In this document: in pieces, positions 1 to 7,451 of the stretch
How the letters are laid out: each line of letters begins with the position of its first letter
Numbering within the stretch: position 1 is the first letter of the stretch
Origin: DASPTB01 sp035623615
GTDB taxonomy: Bacteria; Actinomycetota; UBA4738
Assembly: GCA_035623615.1 (NCBI GenBank)
Contig: DASPTB010000007.1
Span: 1 to 29,098, forward strand
Direction: 5' to 3'
Length of the DNA: 29,098 nt
The notes under the pieces: model-generated
The model's database searches: none
Told to the model about the DNA's origin: nothing
What the model saw: only the letters and a program-made list of their open reading frames with translations
Position numbers and translations under genes: made by a program

Positions 1-736
1 CGACGACCGAGAGGCCGAACGCCCAGGCGACATCCGCCCACCCCGCGCGCGGCCCCTCGATGAGCGCGTACGTGAGCGCACCGAACATCAGGGTGATCGA
101 TGTCGACGCGACGAGGTTGATCGGCCGCGGTGACTCGGCGGGTCGTTCGTCGGTGCGTCCGCCGATCGCCAGCGCGATCGCCACGGCGGCCGCGGGAAGG
201 TTGATGAAGAAGATCCAGCGCCACGAGGCGTACTGGACGAGCAGGCCGCCGATCGGGGGGCCGATCAGGGTGCTGATGCCGGTCCACGCGGTCCAGAGCC
301 CGACCGCGCGCCCGCTGTCGGCGCCGAACGTTGCGCGCAGCAGCGCGAGGCTGTTCGTCGCGAGGAGCGCGCCGAAAACCCCTTGGAGGATGCGGCCCGC
401 GATCAGCAGCGGCGTGCTCGGAGCGAGGCCGCAGAGGGCGGAAGCGACCGCGAAGCCGAGGACCCCGGTTTGGAAGAGCGGTCGCCGCCCGTACCGGTCG
501 CCCAGCGCCCCCGCCACGATGTACAGGGACGCGACGGCGAGGGAGTAGGAGAGCATGATCCACTGCTGCGCCGAGAGACCGGCGTCCAGCTTCCGGCCGA
601 TGGTGGGCAGAGCGATGTTGACGACGGTCCCGTCGATGAAGGTCATCGACGACCCAACGATCGCCGCAATCAGCGTGAGCCGCCGCCGCGACGCGAGCGA
701 TGGGTCAACGGGCGCGGCCGCCGACTGCGTGCTCAC
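1..736 (-). CDS. MFS drug-type exporter, DHA2 family (5' part)
   Basis: The N-terminal 245 codons of a major facilitator transporter are present; the gene runs off the left edge of the window. Visible hallmarks are FIDGTVVNIALP in the first membrane segment (about residues 33-44), typical of 14-helix DHA2/EmrB-QacA exporters. The motif A loop GDRYGRRP lies between helices 2 and 3 (about 79-86), and the motif C-like stretch GISTLIGPPIGG is in helix 5 (about 153-164). By family it would be a proton-coupled exporter of hydrophobic compounds in the cytoplasmic membrane; the substrate cannot be told. The start is a GTG preceded by GGAGGCG. It is divergent from the small Cys-pair gene at 799. The family call is firm and the drug role is only by family. 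Confidence 0.9.
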   Translation of the reverse strand, partial: MSTQSAAAPVDPSLASRRRLTLIAAIVGSSMTFIDGTVVNIALPTIGRKLDAGLSAQQWIMLSYSLAVASLYIVAGALGDRYGRRPLFQTGVLGFAVASALCGLAPSTPLLIAGRILQGVFGALLATNSLALLRATFGADSGRAVGLWTAWTGISTLIGPPIGGLLVQYASWRWIFFINLPAAAVAIALAIGGRTDERPAESPRPINLVASTSITLMFGALTYALIEGPRAGWADVAWAFGLSVV

Positions 737-786
737 TGGCGCTCGCCTCCGCCCGACGGCCCTTGCCGCAGAGGGGTCACCGTGCG

Positions 787-792
787 ACCATA
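787..792 (-). promoter_or_regulatory. Candidate -10 box for the MFS gene
   Basis: TATGGT on the minus strand, about 50 nt before the GTG start at 736, in the short divergent intergenic region. No convincing -35 hexamer is seen at 16-18 bp. Confidence 0.3.
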
Positions 793-798
793 ACGGCG

Positions 799-1011
799 AT
801 GGGCGTTACCTACGAACTGATCGACCTGCCCTACCCCTACGTGAGCGCGCTCTACACGTGCCCGTGCGGGAAGCACGCGGTGCGCCACGCCGCAGAGGCA
901 GGCTCACCGCCACCCGGGTGGGAGGAGCATCAGATCGACGACGTCGATCAGTTCATCTGCCCTGAGTGCGCCCGCCGCCGCGAGGCCGGGCACGGAACTC
1001 CGTCTCCGTAG
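799..1011 (+). CDS. Small Cys-pair (zinc-ribbon-like) protein, 70 aa
   Basis: A short soluble protein of unknown function. It has a CPC pair at residues 21-23 and a CPEC pair at 54-57, with histidines at 26, 30 and 44 between them. This arrangement suggests a single metal (zinc) site. A longer ORF in this frame begins further upstream, but that start would lie inside the divergent MFS gene, so the ATG at 799 that gives the compact Cys-pair protein is preferred. No clear ribosome binding site precedes it, so the mRNA may be leaderless. I do not recognise a named family. The Cys spacing and acidic middle look like real coding sequence rather than a high-GC shadow, but the evidence is modest. 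Confidence 0.6.
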   Translation: MGVTYELIDLPYPYVSALYTCPCGKHAVRHAAEAGSPPPGWEEHQIDDVDQFICPECARRREAGHGTPSP

Positions 1012-1219
1012 GTTCGCCTTCCCCGAGCGGCACGCCTCAAATCCCGAGCCGCGAATGCCGAGACCCAGCATGAGGGAACCAAGCTGCGGGGCGTGCCACC
1101 TCGGGCAGTGAGTCGGTTCGAGCGACCTTGCGCCTCTCGGACGAGCGTGCTCCCGCGCTGAGTGGTCCTCTTCACTCCCACCATCACCTTGCGCTTCTGC
1201 CGGCGGACTTCTAACCCGG

Positions 1220-1433
1220 CTACATGCGCTCCTTTTGACGCGCCACACACCCCGTGCACGGCCGCTCTCCGCCGGTCCCTCGCATCGGTCATCGAGACGC
1301 AGACGATCCTCGTGACGACGTGGCCGCGCTCCGCGGCCTTGTCCTGGCCGGCCTTCAGGGCCTGGCAGTACTGCGTCGCGTGGTAGCAGCTCCCGGCACC
1401 GGAGATGAGCACACGGACGGGCCAGCCGGACAT
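1220..1433 (-). pseudogene. Frameshifted copy of a small Cys/His metal-binding module
   Basis: This is a second copy of the gene at 2322-2630. It begins MSGWPVRVLIS and keeps the YHATQYC motif and the VCVSMTDAR segment in frame. One extra base relative to copy 2, just after the codons for RRRAA (near 1254-1258), then throws the second Cys pair out of frame. If the base is ignored, the reading continues as CTGCVARQKERM and stops at 1220, and CTGC lines up with CQGC in copy 2. Left uncorrected, the frame runs on to 948 with composition typical of a non-coding frame. It lies 22 nt after the stop of the GVYG gene, so it could be on the same transcript. A sequencing error is the alternative explanation. 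Confidence 0.65.
1286..1433 (-). repeat. Direct repeat copy 1 (148 bp)
   Basis: Ungapped match to 2483-2630 in the same orientation. I count 24 mismatches in 148 positions, about 84% identity. The similarity ends exactly at the ATG of each small ORF, which supports both start codons. Confidence 0.9.
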
Positions 1434-1455
1434 GGGGACCGAGAGGGCCAGCCTT

Positions 1456-2265
1456 TCAGTTCACGACGAACCACGCCACGTTGGCGGTCTTTCCTTTGGG
1501 CACCGCCTTGCTGAGGGCGATCGTGAACGAGCCCGCCGACACGTTGGGAGCCGCGTACTTCACCGAGACCCCCGCGTTGTTCTGGACGGTTGCCAGCACC
1601 AGGCTGGAGGACGTGAGCGAGACACCGGTGACCGAGACCGAGGACTTGCCGGCCGCGATGCTCACGAGCCCGCTTCGGGAGAAGACAGCGGGTCCCTGGA
1701 CGTTGAGCGCCGTGGCGCCCTCCGCGTATACGCCCGTGCCGTTGCCGGAGTACCCGTAGACGCCGTATCCGGACGGCGTTGTGCCGTAGACCCCCCAGCC
1801 GTCACCGGCCTGCGACCCGTAGACCCCGATGCCGTATCCGGCCGTCCCGTCGTTGATCCCGCGCACGCCTGCCGAGTACGAACCTGGGGACGTGCTCGTG
1901 ACCTCGCCCTCGACTCCCGGTGCGTCGGCCGCTGTCGAGCCCGTCTGTCCGTACACCCCATAGATGCCCCCATGCGCCCACACCCCGTAGGTTCCGCCGT
2001 CGCTGGATACCCCGGTGTAGCCCCCGCTGGCGCCTATACCTGTACTGTTCGTTCCGTCTTCCAACACCTCAAGCGCGCTGCCGCCGCTCGTGCCGTCGGT
2101 GAGGTCGGTGTTGTCGGCTGCCGAGTTGATGTCGCACCCCAACAACAGCGCCTGTCCCTGACCTCCGCCACAGCTGGCGGCGAGCGCCGGCGTCGCAGGG
2201 AGCGCGACGGCGGCGAGGATGAGCCCGAGGGCGGCGATCCCGGTGACAACGCTGCGGATGTTCAT
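1456..2265 (-). CDS. Secreted glycine-rich GVYG-repeat protein, 269 aa
   Basis: An exported protein of unknown function. It has a clear Sec signal peptide (MNIRSV, then a hydrophobic run to about residue 28, with ALA-A cleavage near 29-30). From about residue 85 to 175 there are irregular repeats built on G(V/I)YG, such as GIYGVYG, GIGVYG, GWGVYG and GYGVYG. The C-terminal 80 residues are a Ser/Val/Ala-rich beta-type domain ending in AWFVVN. This repeat-plus-cap layout is known from exported proteins of actinobacteria and Chloroflexi and resembles fibre or adhesin stalks; a surface role is inference. The ATG follows a G-rich Shine-Dalgarno-like AAGGGG tract. There is no sorting signal or anchor. 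It sits between the two copies of the small Cys/His module. Confidence 0.85.
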   Translation of the reverse strand: MNIRSVVTGIAALGLILAAVALPATPALAASCGGGQGQALLLGCDINSAADNTDLTDGTSGGSALEVLEDGTNSTGIGASGGYTGVSSDGGTYGVWAHGGIYGVYGQTGSTAADAPGVEGEVTSTSPGSYSAGVRGINDGTAGYGIGVYGSQAGDGWGVYGTTPSGYGVYGYSGNGTGVYAEGATALNVQGPAVFSRSGLVSIAAGKSSVSVTGVSLTSSSLVLATVQNNAGVSVKYAAPNVSAGSFTIALSKAVPKGKTANVAWFVVN

Positions 2266-2289
2266 GACCCCCCCTTGCCTTCGTCCAGC

Positions 2290-2308
2290 CCGACCTTCAT
2301 TCGGTCGG
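2290..2308. other. Hairpin between copy 2 and the GVYG gene
   Basis: CCGACC and GGTCGG form a perfect 6-bp stem around a 7-nt loop. On the minus strand it lies 3' of the copy 2 stop (2322) and in the leader of the GVYG gene. No T run follows, so terminator versus leader structure is open. Confidence 0.35.
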
Positions 2309-2321
2309 TCCCACTGAACGA

Positions 2322-2630
2322 TTAGGCGTAATTCTTCGCTTCGGGCGAAGTGAGGGTCAAGGTCGAGCGGCTGGAATAGGCCAACGATAGGTCGCCCGAG
2401 GGGGAGACCTTAGGCACAACTCGCGGGCACTGCACCGTTGGAATGCACCCTTGGCACGCCTTCCGCCGTCGCTCTCGCGCCTCGGTCATCGAGACACAGA
2501 CGACCCGCGTCACGATGTGGCCTCGTCCAGCCGCCTTCCCCTGCCCGGCCTTCAGGAGCGGGCAGTACGGCGTCGCGTGGTAGCAGCTCCCGGCCATCGA
2601 GATGAACACGCGGACGGGCCAGCCGGGCAT
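2322..2630 (-). CDS. Small Cys/His module protein (intact copy), 102 aa
   Basis: It begins MPGWPVRVFIS and carries YHATPYC (about residues 17-23), then VCVSMTEARERRRKACQGC (about 43-61). The order YHxxxxC, Val-Ser, Glu-Ala-Arg and CxxC resembles the small metal-binding module seen at the C-terminus of some bacterial nucleases and secreted proteins (generic form YHxxxCxxL, VS, EA, CxxC), with a longer linker here. A zinc or other metal site is inferred. The tail after CxxC, about 40 residues, is Ser/Thr-rich and has no counterpart in copy 1. The start is set by where similarity with copy 1 begins. No Shine-Dalgarno is visible, and a 10-bp inverted repeat ends one base before the ATG. No signal peptide or membrane segment is seen. 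Confidence 0.65.
   Translation of the reverse strand: MPGWPVRVFISMAGSCYHATPYCPLLKAGQGKAAGRGHIVTRVVCVSMTEARERRRKACQGCIPTVQCPRVVPKVSPSGDLSLAYSSRSTLTLTSPEAKNYA
2483..2630 (-). repeat. Direct repeat copy 2 (148 bp)
   Basis: Partner of 1286-1433, same orientation and equal length without gaps. The GVYG gene lies between the two copies. Confidence 0.9.
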
Positions 2631-2631
2631 C

Positions 2632-2667
2632 GCCGAACCGTAATGCCAGTCGCCGACACGGTTCGGC
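2632..2667. repeat. Perfect 10-bp inverted repeat, 16-nt spacer
   Basis: GCCGAACCGT at 2632-2641 is the exact reverse complement of ACGGTTCGGC at 2658-2667. On the minus strand it lies 50 nt after the esterase stop and ends one base before the ATG of the small Cys/His gene. It could be a dyad operator, a hairpin that ends the upstream operon, or a structure that masks the start of the next gene. No T run follows on the minus strand, which argues against a simple intrinsic terminator. Confidence 0.6.
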
Positions 2668-2716
2668 CTGCCAAGCAAAGACAGAGGGGCGTGGTCCAAT
2701 TCGTGGTCCCGACCCT

Positions 2717-3586
2717 CTAAACCCCTTCTGACCTGTGGTGTTGAAAGAACCGCCAGATCTCCTCCGTCGCGTCGACCTCCCGACTCGTGTGACCGAACAG
2801 AAGCCGCAGAGGAGCCGCCATGGGCCGCCCGGGCCATGTGTGCCCCGCGTCCGCGAACGTCCACAGAGTGACCTCGCCCGGGGTTCCCTCCCCGTACGTC
2901 GTCTTGCGAAGCGTCGGGCTCACGTCCGCCACGCTGCGATCGGTCTCGACGCCGTTCGCGCGTGCCCATGCGAGAGCGGCGTCGGGTACCGCTTGGCGCC
3001 GGACCGCCCCCGGCCATCCGGGCGGCCGTCCCGCTCGTACGTTCTGGCGCCGGATGACCCGCTCGCTCAGGCGGGATCCGGCCCCGCCCCCGTACGGCAG
3101 CGACCGATCCAGAAGGCCGTGGAACGCGACGACGGGGACGGGACGCGCGGGCGGAGTCGGGGGAGCGCGAACGCCCGCGACCGCCGCGAGGACGGCGACG
3201 TCGTCAGCCCGCGCTGCCGCGAACTCACAGGCCATGAACGCGCCGTTCGACATCCCGGCGATGCACACGCGCGGGTCGACGCCGGCGAACTCCGTCCGAA
3301 CCTCGTTCACGATCCTCCCGAGGTAGTCGACGTCGACCTGCGGGTCCCACATCATGCCCCGGTGGTCGAGCCGCACGGACCCCTGCGGAAACACGACGAC
3401 CGCGTCGCGGCTCGTCGCGAGCCGGTCCATTCCCGAGAACGAAACCTGAAACCTGGCCGTGACGCCGCGCCCGTGGAGGCTGAGCACGATGCCCGTCGGT
3501 TCCGCCGCCGGTCGGCACAGGAGGTAGCCCCGCTGTTCGCCGCCGACGTCGATCGTCCGGCGCTCCGGCTGGGCGGCTGGCCTCAT
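2717..3586 (-). CDS. PHB-depolymerase/feruloyl-esterase-like hydrolase (LpqC type)
   Basis: An alpha/beta-hydrolase of 289 aa in the poly(3-hydroxybutyrate) depolymerase/esterase group (COG3509-like). The catalytic set is visible: oxyanion-hole stretch LSLHGRG (about 36-42), nucleophile in GMSNG (Ser about 113), acid in HGLLDRSLPY (Asp about 161) and base in DAGHTWPG (His about 249). DAGHTWPG is a hallmark of this family. The protein would hydrolyse carboxyl esters; the real substrate cannot be told. No signal peptide is seen, so it looks cytoplasmic, unlike secreted PHB depolymerases. The ATG at 3586 is preferred to an in-frame TTG 6 nt upstream. It is the third gene of the minus-strand operon, 24 nt after the SulP stop. 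Confidence 0.88.
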   Translation of the reverse strand: MRPAAQPERRTIDVGGEQRGYLLCRPAAEPTGIVLSLHGRGVTARFQVSFSGMDRLATSRDAVVVFPQGSVRLDHRGMMWDPQVDVDYLGRIVNEVRTEFAGVDPRVCIAGMSNGAFMACEFAAARADDVAVLAAVAGVRAPPTPPARPVPVVAFHGLLDRSLPYGGGAGSRLSERVIRRQNVRAGRPPGWPGAVRRQAVPDAALAWARANGVETDRSVADVSPTLRKTTYGEGTPGEVTLWTFADAGHTWPGRPMAAPLRLLFGHTSREVDATEEIWRFFQHHRSEGV

Positions 3587-3610
3587 CGCCAATGAACGAC
3601 CACGGGCAGC

Positions 3611-5332
3611 TCACTCCTCGGAAGGGTCCGCACGCTCGTGACGCGAGCCGCGATGCTCGCGCCGATACGCGTGCACCGCTGCTCCGAGGGTCGGGAAGAA
3701 GTGATCGGGCGGGATGGCGTCCGTCAGCTCGTACGCCTCGACCTTCTGCCGGACGGGATCCTTCATCTCGGCGAAGTAGAGCGTCGTCCCCGCGGCGTCG
3801 AGCGCTCGGTCCAGCTCCCGGAGCATGTCCGCGGCCGTGACGTCGACGTCGGTGATGGGCTCGGCCGCGATGACAATCCACGCCGGTGGGGGATCGGTGG
3901 CGGCCAGCCGTCGGACCTCGTCGCGGAACGACCGTGCGTTCGCGAAGAAAAGCGGCCCGTCGAAGCGGTAGATGACGAGTCCGGGAATGCGCTCGGCCTC
4001 CGGATGCATCTGCAGGTCGTGGTAGCCGGGAAGCCCTTCGACTCGGCCGAGCTCGGCGTTGTAGGGCCACCAGGCGTGCCGGAACACGTTCAGGATCGAG
4101 AGTCCGACGGCAATCCCGATCCCCGCCAGCACGCCGAGGAGGGCGACACCGAGGAAGGCGGCCATGGACAGCCAGAACTCGGTCGGCCGCTGCCGCCGCA
4201 ACCGGAGCGTCCCCGGGATGTCGGTCAGCGAGAAGGAGGCGGCGATCACGATCGCGGCGAGCGTCGGCTGCGGGAGGTTGCGTAGCAGCCCGGGCACGAA
4301 CAGCAACATGAGCGTGATCATCGCGGCCCCGACGAGCCCGGTGAGCTGCGTCTGCGCGCCCGACTGGTCCGCGACCGCCGTCCGGGAGCCGCTGGTGCTG
4401 ACTGCGAACCCCTGAAAGAGCCCCGATGCCATGTTCGCCGATCCGATGGCGATCATCTCCTTGTTGGCCTGGACGTCCCTTCCCTTTCGCGCCGCGAAGG
4501 CCGAGGAGGTCGAGATCGTGTCCGCCAACGAAACGATGGCGATGCCGACGGCGCCGGCCAGCAGCCGGCTGAGGTCGCCGAACGGCACCTTCGGGAACGT
4601 GGGCGTCGGGAACCCCTTCGGCAGGGTGCCCACGAGCTTGACGCCGTGCGCGCCCAGGTCGAGCGTCACGACGGCCAGGATCGCGACGACGACCGCCAGG
4701 AGGACGCCCGGTACGCGCGGCAGCCACCGTTGACAGGCGAGGATGAGCGCGAGGCTGAACAACCCGACCACCAGAGCGGCCACCACGGTCTCGCCGTGGG
4801 CCACTCCCTGGACGAACTTCGCCGCCTCGCGGATCAAGCCGTGGGCGTCGATGGAAAAGCCGAACAGCTTGGGAAGCTGCCCCACCACGATGGTGAGCGC
4901 CAGGCCGTTCAGGTAGCCGATCCTCGTGGGCCGCGACAGCAGGTCGGCGACGAAGCCGAGCCTCGCGACGCCCGCGAGGATCGTGAGCAGACCGACGATG
5001 AGCGCGAGCATCGACGCGAGGGCGATGGCCCGCTCGGGGCTTCCATTGGCCCCGACCAGGGGAAGGATCGTGGCGGCGATCATCGGACCGAGCGACGAGT
5101 CCGGGCCGAGGACGAGCACGCGGGAGGGGCCGAAGATCGCGTAGGCGATCAGACACATCACGGACGTGTACAGCCCCGTGACGGAGGGAAGACCGGCGAG
5201 CTCGGCGTACGCCATTCCCTGAGGAACCAGGAGCGCGGTCAGGACCAGCCCGGCGACGACGTCCTTGGTCAGCCACTTCCTCTCGTAGGAACGCAGGACT
5301 TCGACGCCCGGGGCGAACGACGTCGACGCCAT
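3611..5332 (-). CDS. SulP family anion transporter with STAS domain
   Basis: A 573-aa SLC26/SulP permease. The N-terminal 430 residues form the multi-helix transport domain, starting with the typical VPQGMAYAELAGLP (about 37-50) and including GSRTAVADQSGAQTQLTG, the conserved GSxSRTAV...GARTQ-type signature. A cytoplasmic STAS domain spans about residues 449-560. It would move sulfate, bicarbonate or another inorganic or dicarboxylate anion across the cytoplasmic membrane; the substrate is not fixed by sequence, and no carbonic anhydrase or sulfate-assimilation gene is nearby. Its ATG abuts the TAG stop of the lipid kinase gene (TAGATG), so translation is probably coupled. Confidence 0.95.
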   Translation of the reverse strand: MASTSFAPGVEVLRSYERKWLTKDVVAGLVLTALLVPQGMAYAELAGLPSVTGLYTSVMCLIAYAIFGPSRVLVLGPDSSLGPMIAATILPLVGANGSPERAIALASMLALIVGLLTILAGVARLGFVADLLSRPTRIGYLNGLALTIVVGQLPKLFGFSIDAHGLIREAAKFVQGVAHGETVVAALVVGLFSLALILACQRWLPRVPGVLLAVVVAILAVVTLDLGAHGVKLVGTLPKGFPTPTFPKVPFGDLSRLLAGAVGIAIVSLADTISTSSAFAARKGRDVQANKEMIAIGSANMASGLFQGFAVSTSGSRTAVADQSGAQTQLTGLVGAAMITLMLLFVPGLLRNLPQPTLAAIVIAASFSLTDIPGTLRLRRQRPTEFWLSMAAFLGVALLGVLAGIGIAVGLSILNVFRHAWWPYNAELGRVEGLPGYHDLQMHPEAERIPGLVIYRFDGPLFFANARSFRDEVRRLAATDPPPAWIVIAAEPITDVDVTAADMLRELDRALDAAGTTLYFAEMKDPVRQKVEAYELTDAIPPDHFFPTLGAAVHAYRREHRGSRHERADPSEE

Positions 5333-6703
5333 CTACGCGCGGCCGGCCGCGGTCCGAAGCAGTGTTGTGAGGGTATTCCGGTCGATCGCGACCGAGGCCG
5401 CCGCCGGCGCGAAGCCGGCCGCGTGCATCGGAATGCGCACGCGGAGCGCGCCGGGCATCGACTCGAAGACGAGCGGGGGATCGAGCTTCATCGACTCCCC
5501 GTCGACGCCGATCTCGATCGGAGAGGAGGATCCCACCTCGAACCGGGGCGCCGACCACTCCATCCAACCCGGAAAGGTTCGGATCCTTCCGGCGGCCTCG
5601 GCGGCGACGAACGCCACCGCGGCCTTGGCGTCGGCGATCCGGGAGGTGACGATGCCGAGCGTCCCGGTGTCGAGCCGCTCTCTCGTCCCCCTCCCGCCGA
5701 GATGGTCCAACTGATAAGGGTTGTTGGACACCAGTATCAGATGCGCGGACGGGTAGTCGCGGCCGTCCGGCCCGGTGAATCGAAGATCGAACGGCGCTGC
5801 GTCGGGGCCGAGCATGTCGGGGAGCATGTTGGCCGCGGTCTGCATCTTCGCATCGCGGTACTCGTCCGACTGAACGATCTTCGCGTACAGGCCGAGGGAT
5901 GTGTTGTTCACGAAGACGTGCCCGTTCACCGTCGCGAGGTCGATGGTTCGCTCGTACCCGTCCACGAAGGCGTCCAAGGCTCCGACGACGTCTTCGCGGT
6001 CGAGCCCGAGGTCGAGGGCGAAGTGGTTGCGCGTGCCGGCCGGGATGCACACGTGGGGGACGGCGCGTCGCGACGCGATGGTCGCGACGAGCGCCTGCGA
6101 GCCGTCACCACCGGCCATCCCTATGACGTCGGCGCCGCGAGCGATGGCAGCCTCGGCGAGCGCGAGCAGGTCGTCACCCCGCTCGAGGACGACGGGCTCG
6201 ATGCCTCGACGGCGACATTCGTCCACGAGGGCGAACTTCTCGACCTTCCCACCGCCGGACTTCAGGTTCATGAGCAGCACGGGATGCGAGGGGCGGGGCG
6301 CGGCCGTGCGATCGACGGCGAGCGTCGTCGCGAGCGTTCGTGGGTCGCGCCGCACCGCGTGCCGGGCGCAGAGGCCCGACAGCAAGACCAGCGCAAGCGT
6401 GACCGCGACGGGGATCCCCTTGTGGGGCGCCGTGAACGTCAACACGATGAAGACGACCAGCGCCACCGCCGCCACGATGCTGCCGACGACTCGAGCTGTG
6501 CCCCGGCGGGAGACGGTGTACCAGAACCCGATCACGAGCGCCGCCACGGACAGGGGCAACCCGAGGACCACCATTGCGCCCGCCCGCGTGACCGCGAGAA
6601 CCGCCGTGATGGCGGCGGCCACGAGGAGCAGGAGTGCAAGCATGGCCGAGAGCCGACGGCTCGCCGAAGGCGCCGCCCCGGTCCCGCGGGTTGCGTTCCT
6701 CAT
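5333..6703 (-). CDS. Diacylglycerol/sphingosine-kinase-family lipid kinase with N-terminal membrane segments
   Basis: A 456-aa protein. The first about 115 residues hold four hydrophobic segments and the rest is a DAGK catalytic domain (LCB5/YegS-like). The nucleotide loop is AGGDGS (about 197-202, the GGDGT motif with Ser for Thr), followed by PAGTRNHFALDLG (about 221-233) and VNNTSLGLY, all family signatures. The protein should phosphorylate a lipid alcohol such as diacylglycerol using ATP at the membrane. An in-frame start 60 nt further upstream would overlap the start of the divergent PAP2 gene, so the ATG at 6703 is preferred. It is the first gene of an operon with the SulP transporter and the esterase. 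A PAP2 lipid phosphatase is divergent next door, so opposing lipid kinase and phosphatase activities are neighbours. Confidence 0.9.
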   Translation of the reverse strand: MRNATRGTGAAPSASRRLSAMLALLLLVAAAITAVLAVTRAGAMVVLGLPLSVAALVIGFWYTVSRRGTARVVGSIVAAVALVVFIVLTFTAPHKGIPVAVTLALVLLSGLCARHAVRRDPRTLATTLAVDRTAAPRPSHPVLLMNLKSGGGKVEKFALVDECRRRGIEPVVLERGDDLLALAEAAIARGADVIGMAGGDGSQALVATIASRRAVPHVCIPAGTRNHFALDLGLDREDVVGALDAFVDGYERTIDLATVNGHVFVNNTSLGLYAKIVQSDEYRDAKMQTAANMLPDMLGPDAAPFDLRFTGPDGRDYPSAHLILVSNNPYQLDHLGGRGTRERLDTGTLGIVTSRIADAKAAVAFVAAEAAGRIRTFPGWMEWSAPRFEVGSSSPIEIGVDGESMKLDPPLVFESMPGALRVRIPMHAAGFAPAAASVAIDRNTLTTLLRTAAGRA

Positions 6704-6742
6704 GTCCGACCCCCGTGCCGTTCCCGGAACGGCACCGCCGCG

Positions 6743-6748
6743 TACGAT
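6743..6748 (+). promoter_or_regulatory. -10 box TACGAT of the PAP2 gene, likely leaderless
   Basis: TACGAT ends 8 nt before the ATG at 6757, which places transcription start at or next to the start codon. TTCCCG 16 bp upstream is a poor -35. There is no Shine-Dalgarno sequence. Confidence 0.5.
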
Positions 6749-6756
6749 ACTCGACC

Positions 6757-7407
6757 ATGCCACCCGCCACAGAGCGCGCCGCGCTCCCGCCGATCGAGGA
6801 CCTGATCTCGGAGCTCGTGTCGGGGTCGGTGGCTCCCATCCGGCAGAAGGCGGGACGCATCCTCACGGATCTGTCGCGCCTCGATCACGCCGTCTACGAG
6901 GCCGTCGCGTCGACCGAGACGCCCGCGCTCGACGAGCCGCTCCGACGTCTCTCGAACGCTGCCAACCGTTCCGCCATCTGGGTCGCGATCGCCGCTGCGG
7001 TCGCGCTGCTCGGCGGTCGCCGGGGGAGGAGGGCTGCCGCAGCGGGGCTGATTTCGATCGGTGTGTCGTCGGCCCTCGTGAACGTGGGCCTCAAGTCGAT
7101 CGCCTCGCGCCGACGTCCCGACCGCTCGGCGGCTCGCGTCCTCGACGAGCGGCACGTCGCGATGCCGGAGTCGACGTCGTTCCCGTCGGGTCACTCGGCG
7201 TCCGGGTTCGCCTTTGCGACCGCGGTCGGCCGGGACCTGCCGTGGCTCGCCTTCCCCCTCCGATTGCTCGCGGCGGCGGTCGCGTACTCACGCGTGCACA
7301 CCGGCGTGCACTATCCGGGCGACGCTGTGGCCGGATCCCTCGTCGGCGGAGCGACCGGGCTGGTCGTCGCGGGCGCCCTCGACCGGCGCGCAGGCGGCCA
7401 GAGGTAG
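6757..7407 (+). CDS. PAP2 family phosphatase
   Basis: A 216-aa membrane phosphatase of the type 2 phosphatidic acid phosphatase family. All three active-site motifs are present: KSIASRRRP (113-120), PSGHS (143-147) and SRVHTGVHYPGD (178-189), with the catalytic histidines in the last two. Hydrophobic segments lie around 72-85, 95-112 and 165-205. It would remove phosphate from lipid phosphates such as phosphatidate or undecaprenyl pyrophosphate, or could act on other phosphoesters. It is divergent from a lipid kinase gene, which fits a lipid-phosphate substrate, but that link is inference. The chosen ATG sits just after a -10 box, and longer upstream extensions would run into the kinase gene. 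Confidence 0.93.
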   Translation: MPPATERAALPPIEDLISELVSGSVAPIRQKAGRILTDLSRLDHAVYEAVASTETPALDEPLRRLSNAANRSAIWVAIAAAVALLGGRRGRRAAAAGLISIGVSSALVNVGLKSIASRRRPDRSAARVLDERHVAMPESTSFPSGHSASGFAFATAVGRDLPWLAFPLRLLAAAVAYSRVHTGVHYPGDAVAGSLVGGATGLVVAGALDRRAGGQR

Positions 7408-7410
7408 CGA

Positions 7411-7428
7411 AGCCGGTTCCTGCCGGCT
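7411..7428. terminator. Possible bidirectional hairpin between convergent genes
   Basis: AGCCGG and CCGGCT pair over 6 bp around a 6-nt loop, in the 44-nt gap between the convergent PAP2 and DUF11 genes. There is no T tract on either side, so this is weak. Confidence 0.35.
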
Positions 7429-7451
7429 CCTCGCGGTGCCTGTCCGGCCCG

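Noticed and set aside
948..1219. C-terminal extension of the copy 1 module in the uncorrected frame
   Set aside because: The composition changes to that of a non-coding frame, and the alignment with copy 2 shows the frame is shifted at about 1256. I see nothing firm in 1012-1219.
1456..2265. Short tandem DNA repeat array or CRISPR in the GVYG gene
   Set aside because: The repeats are protein-level GVYG units of irregular spacing without identical DNA repeats or spacers.
3225..6050. Long open frame on the minus strand (941 codons)
   Set aside because: It is an Arg/Pro/Gly-rich shadow across the esterase, SulP and lipid kinase genes, which show clear family motifs in another frame.
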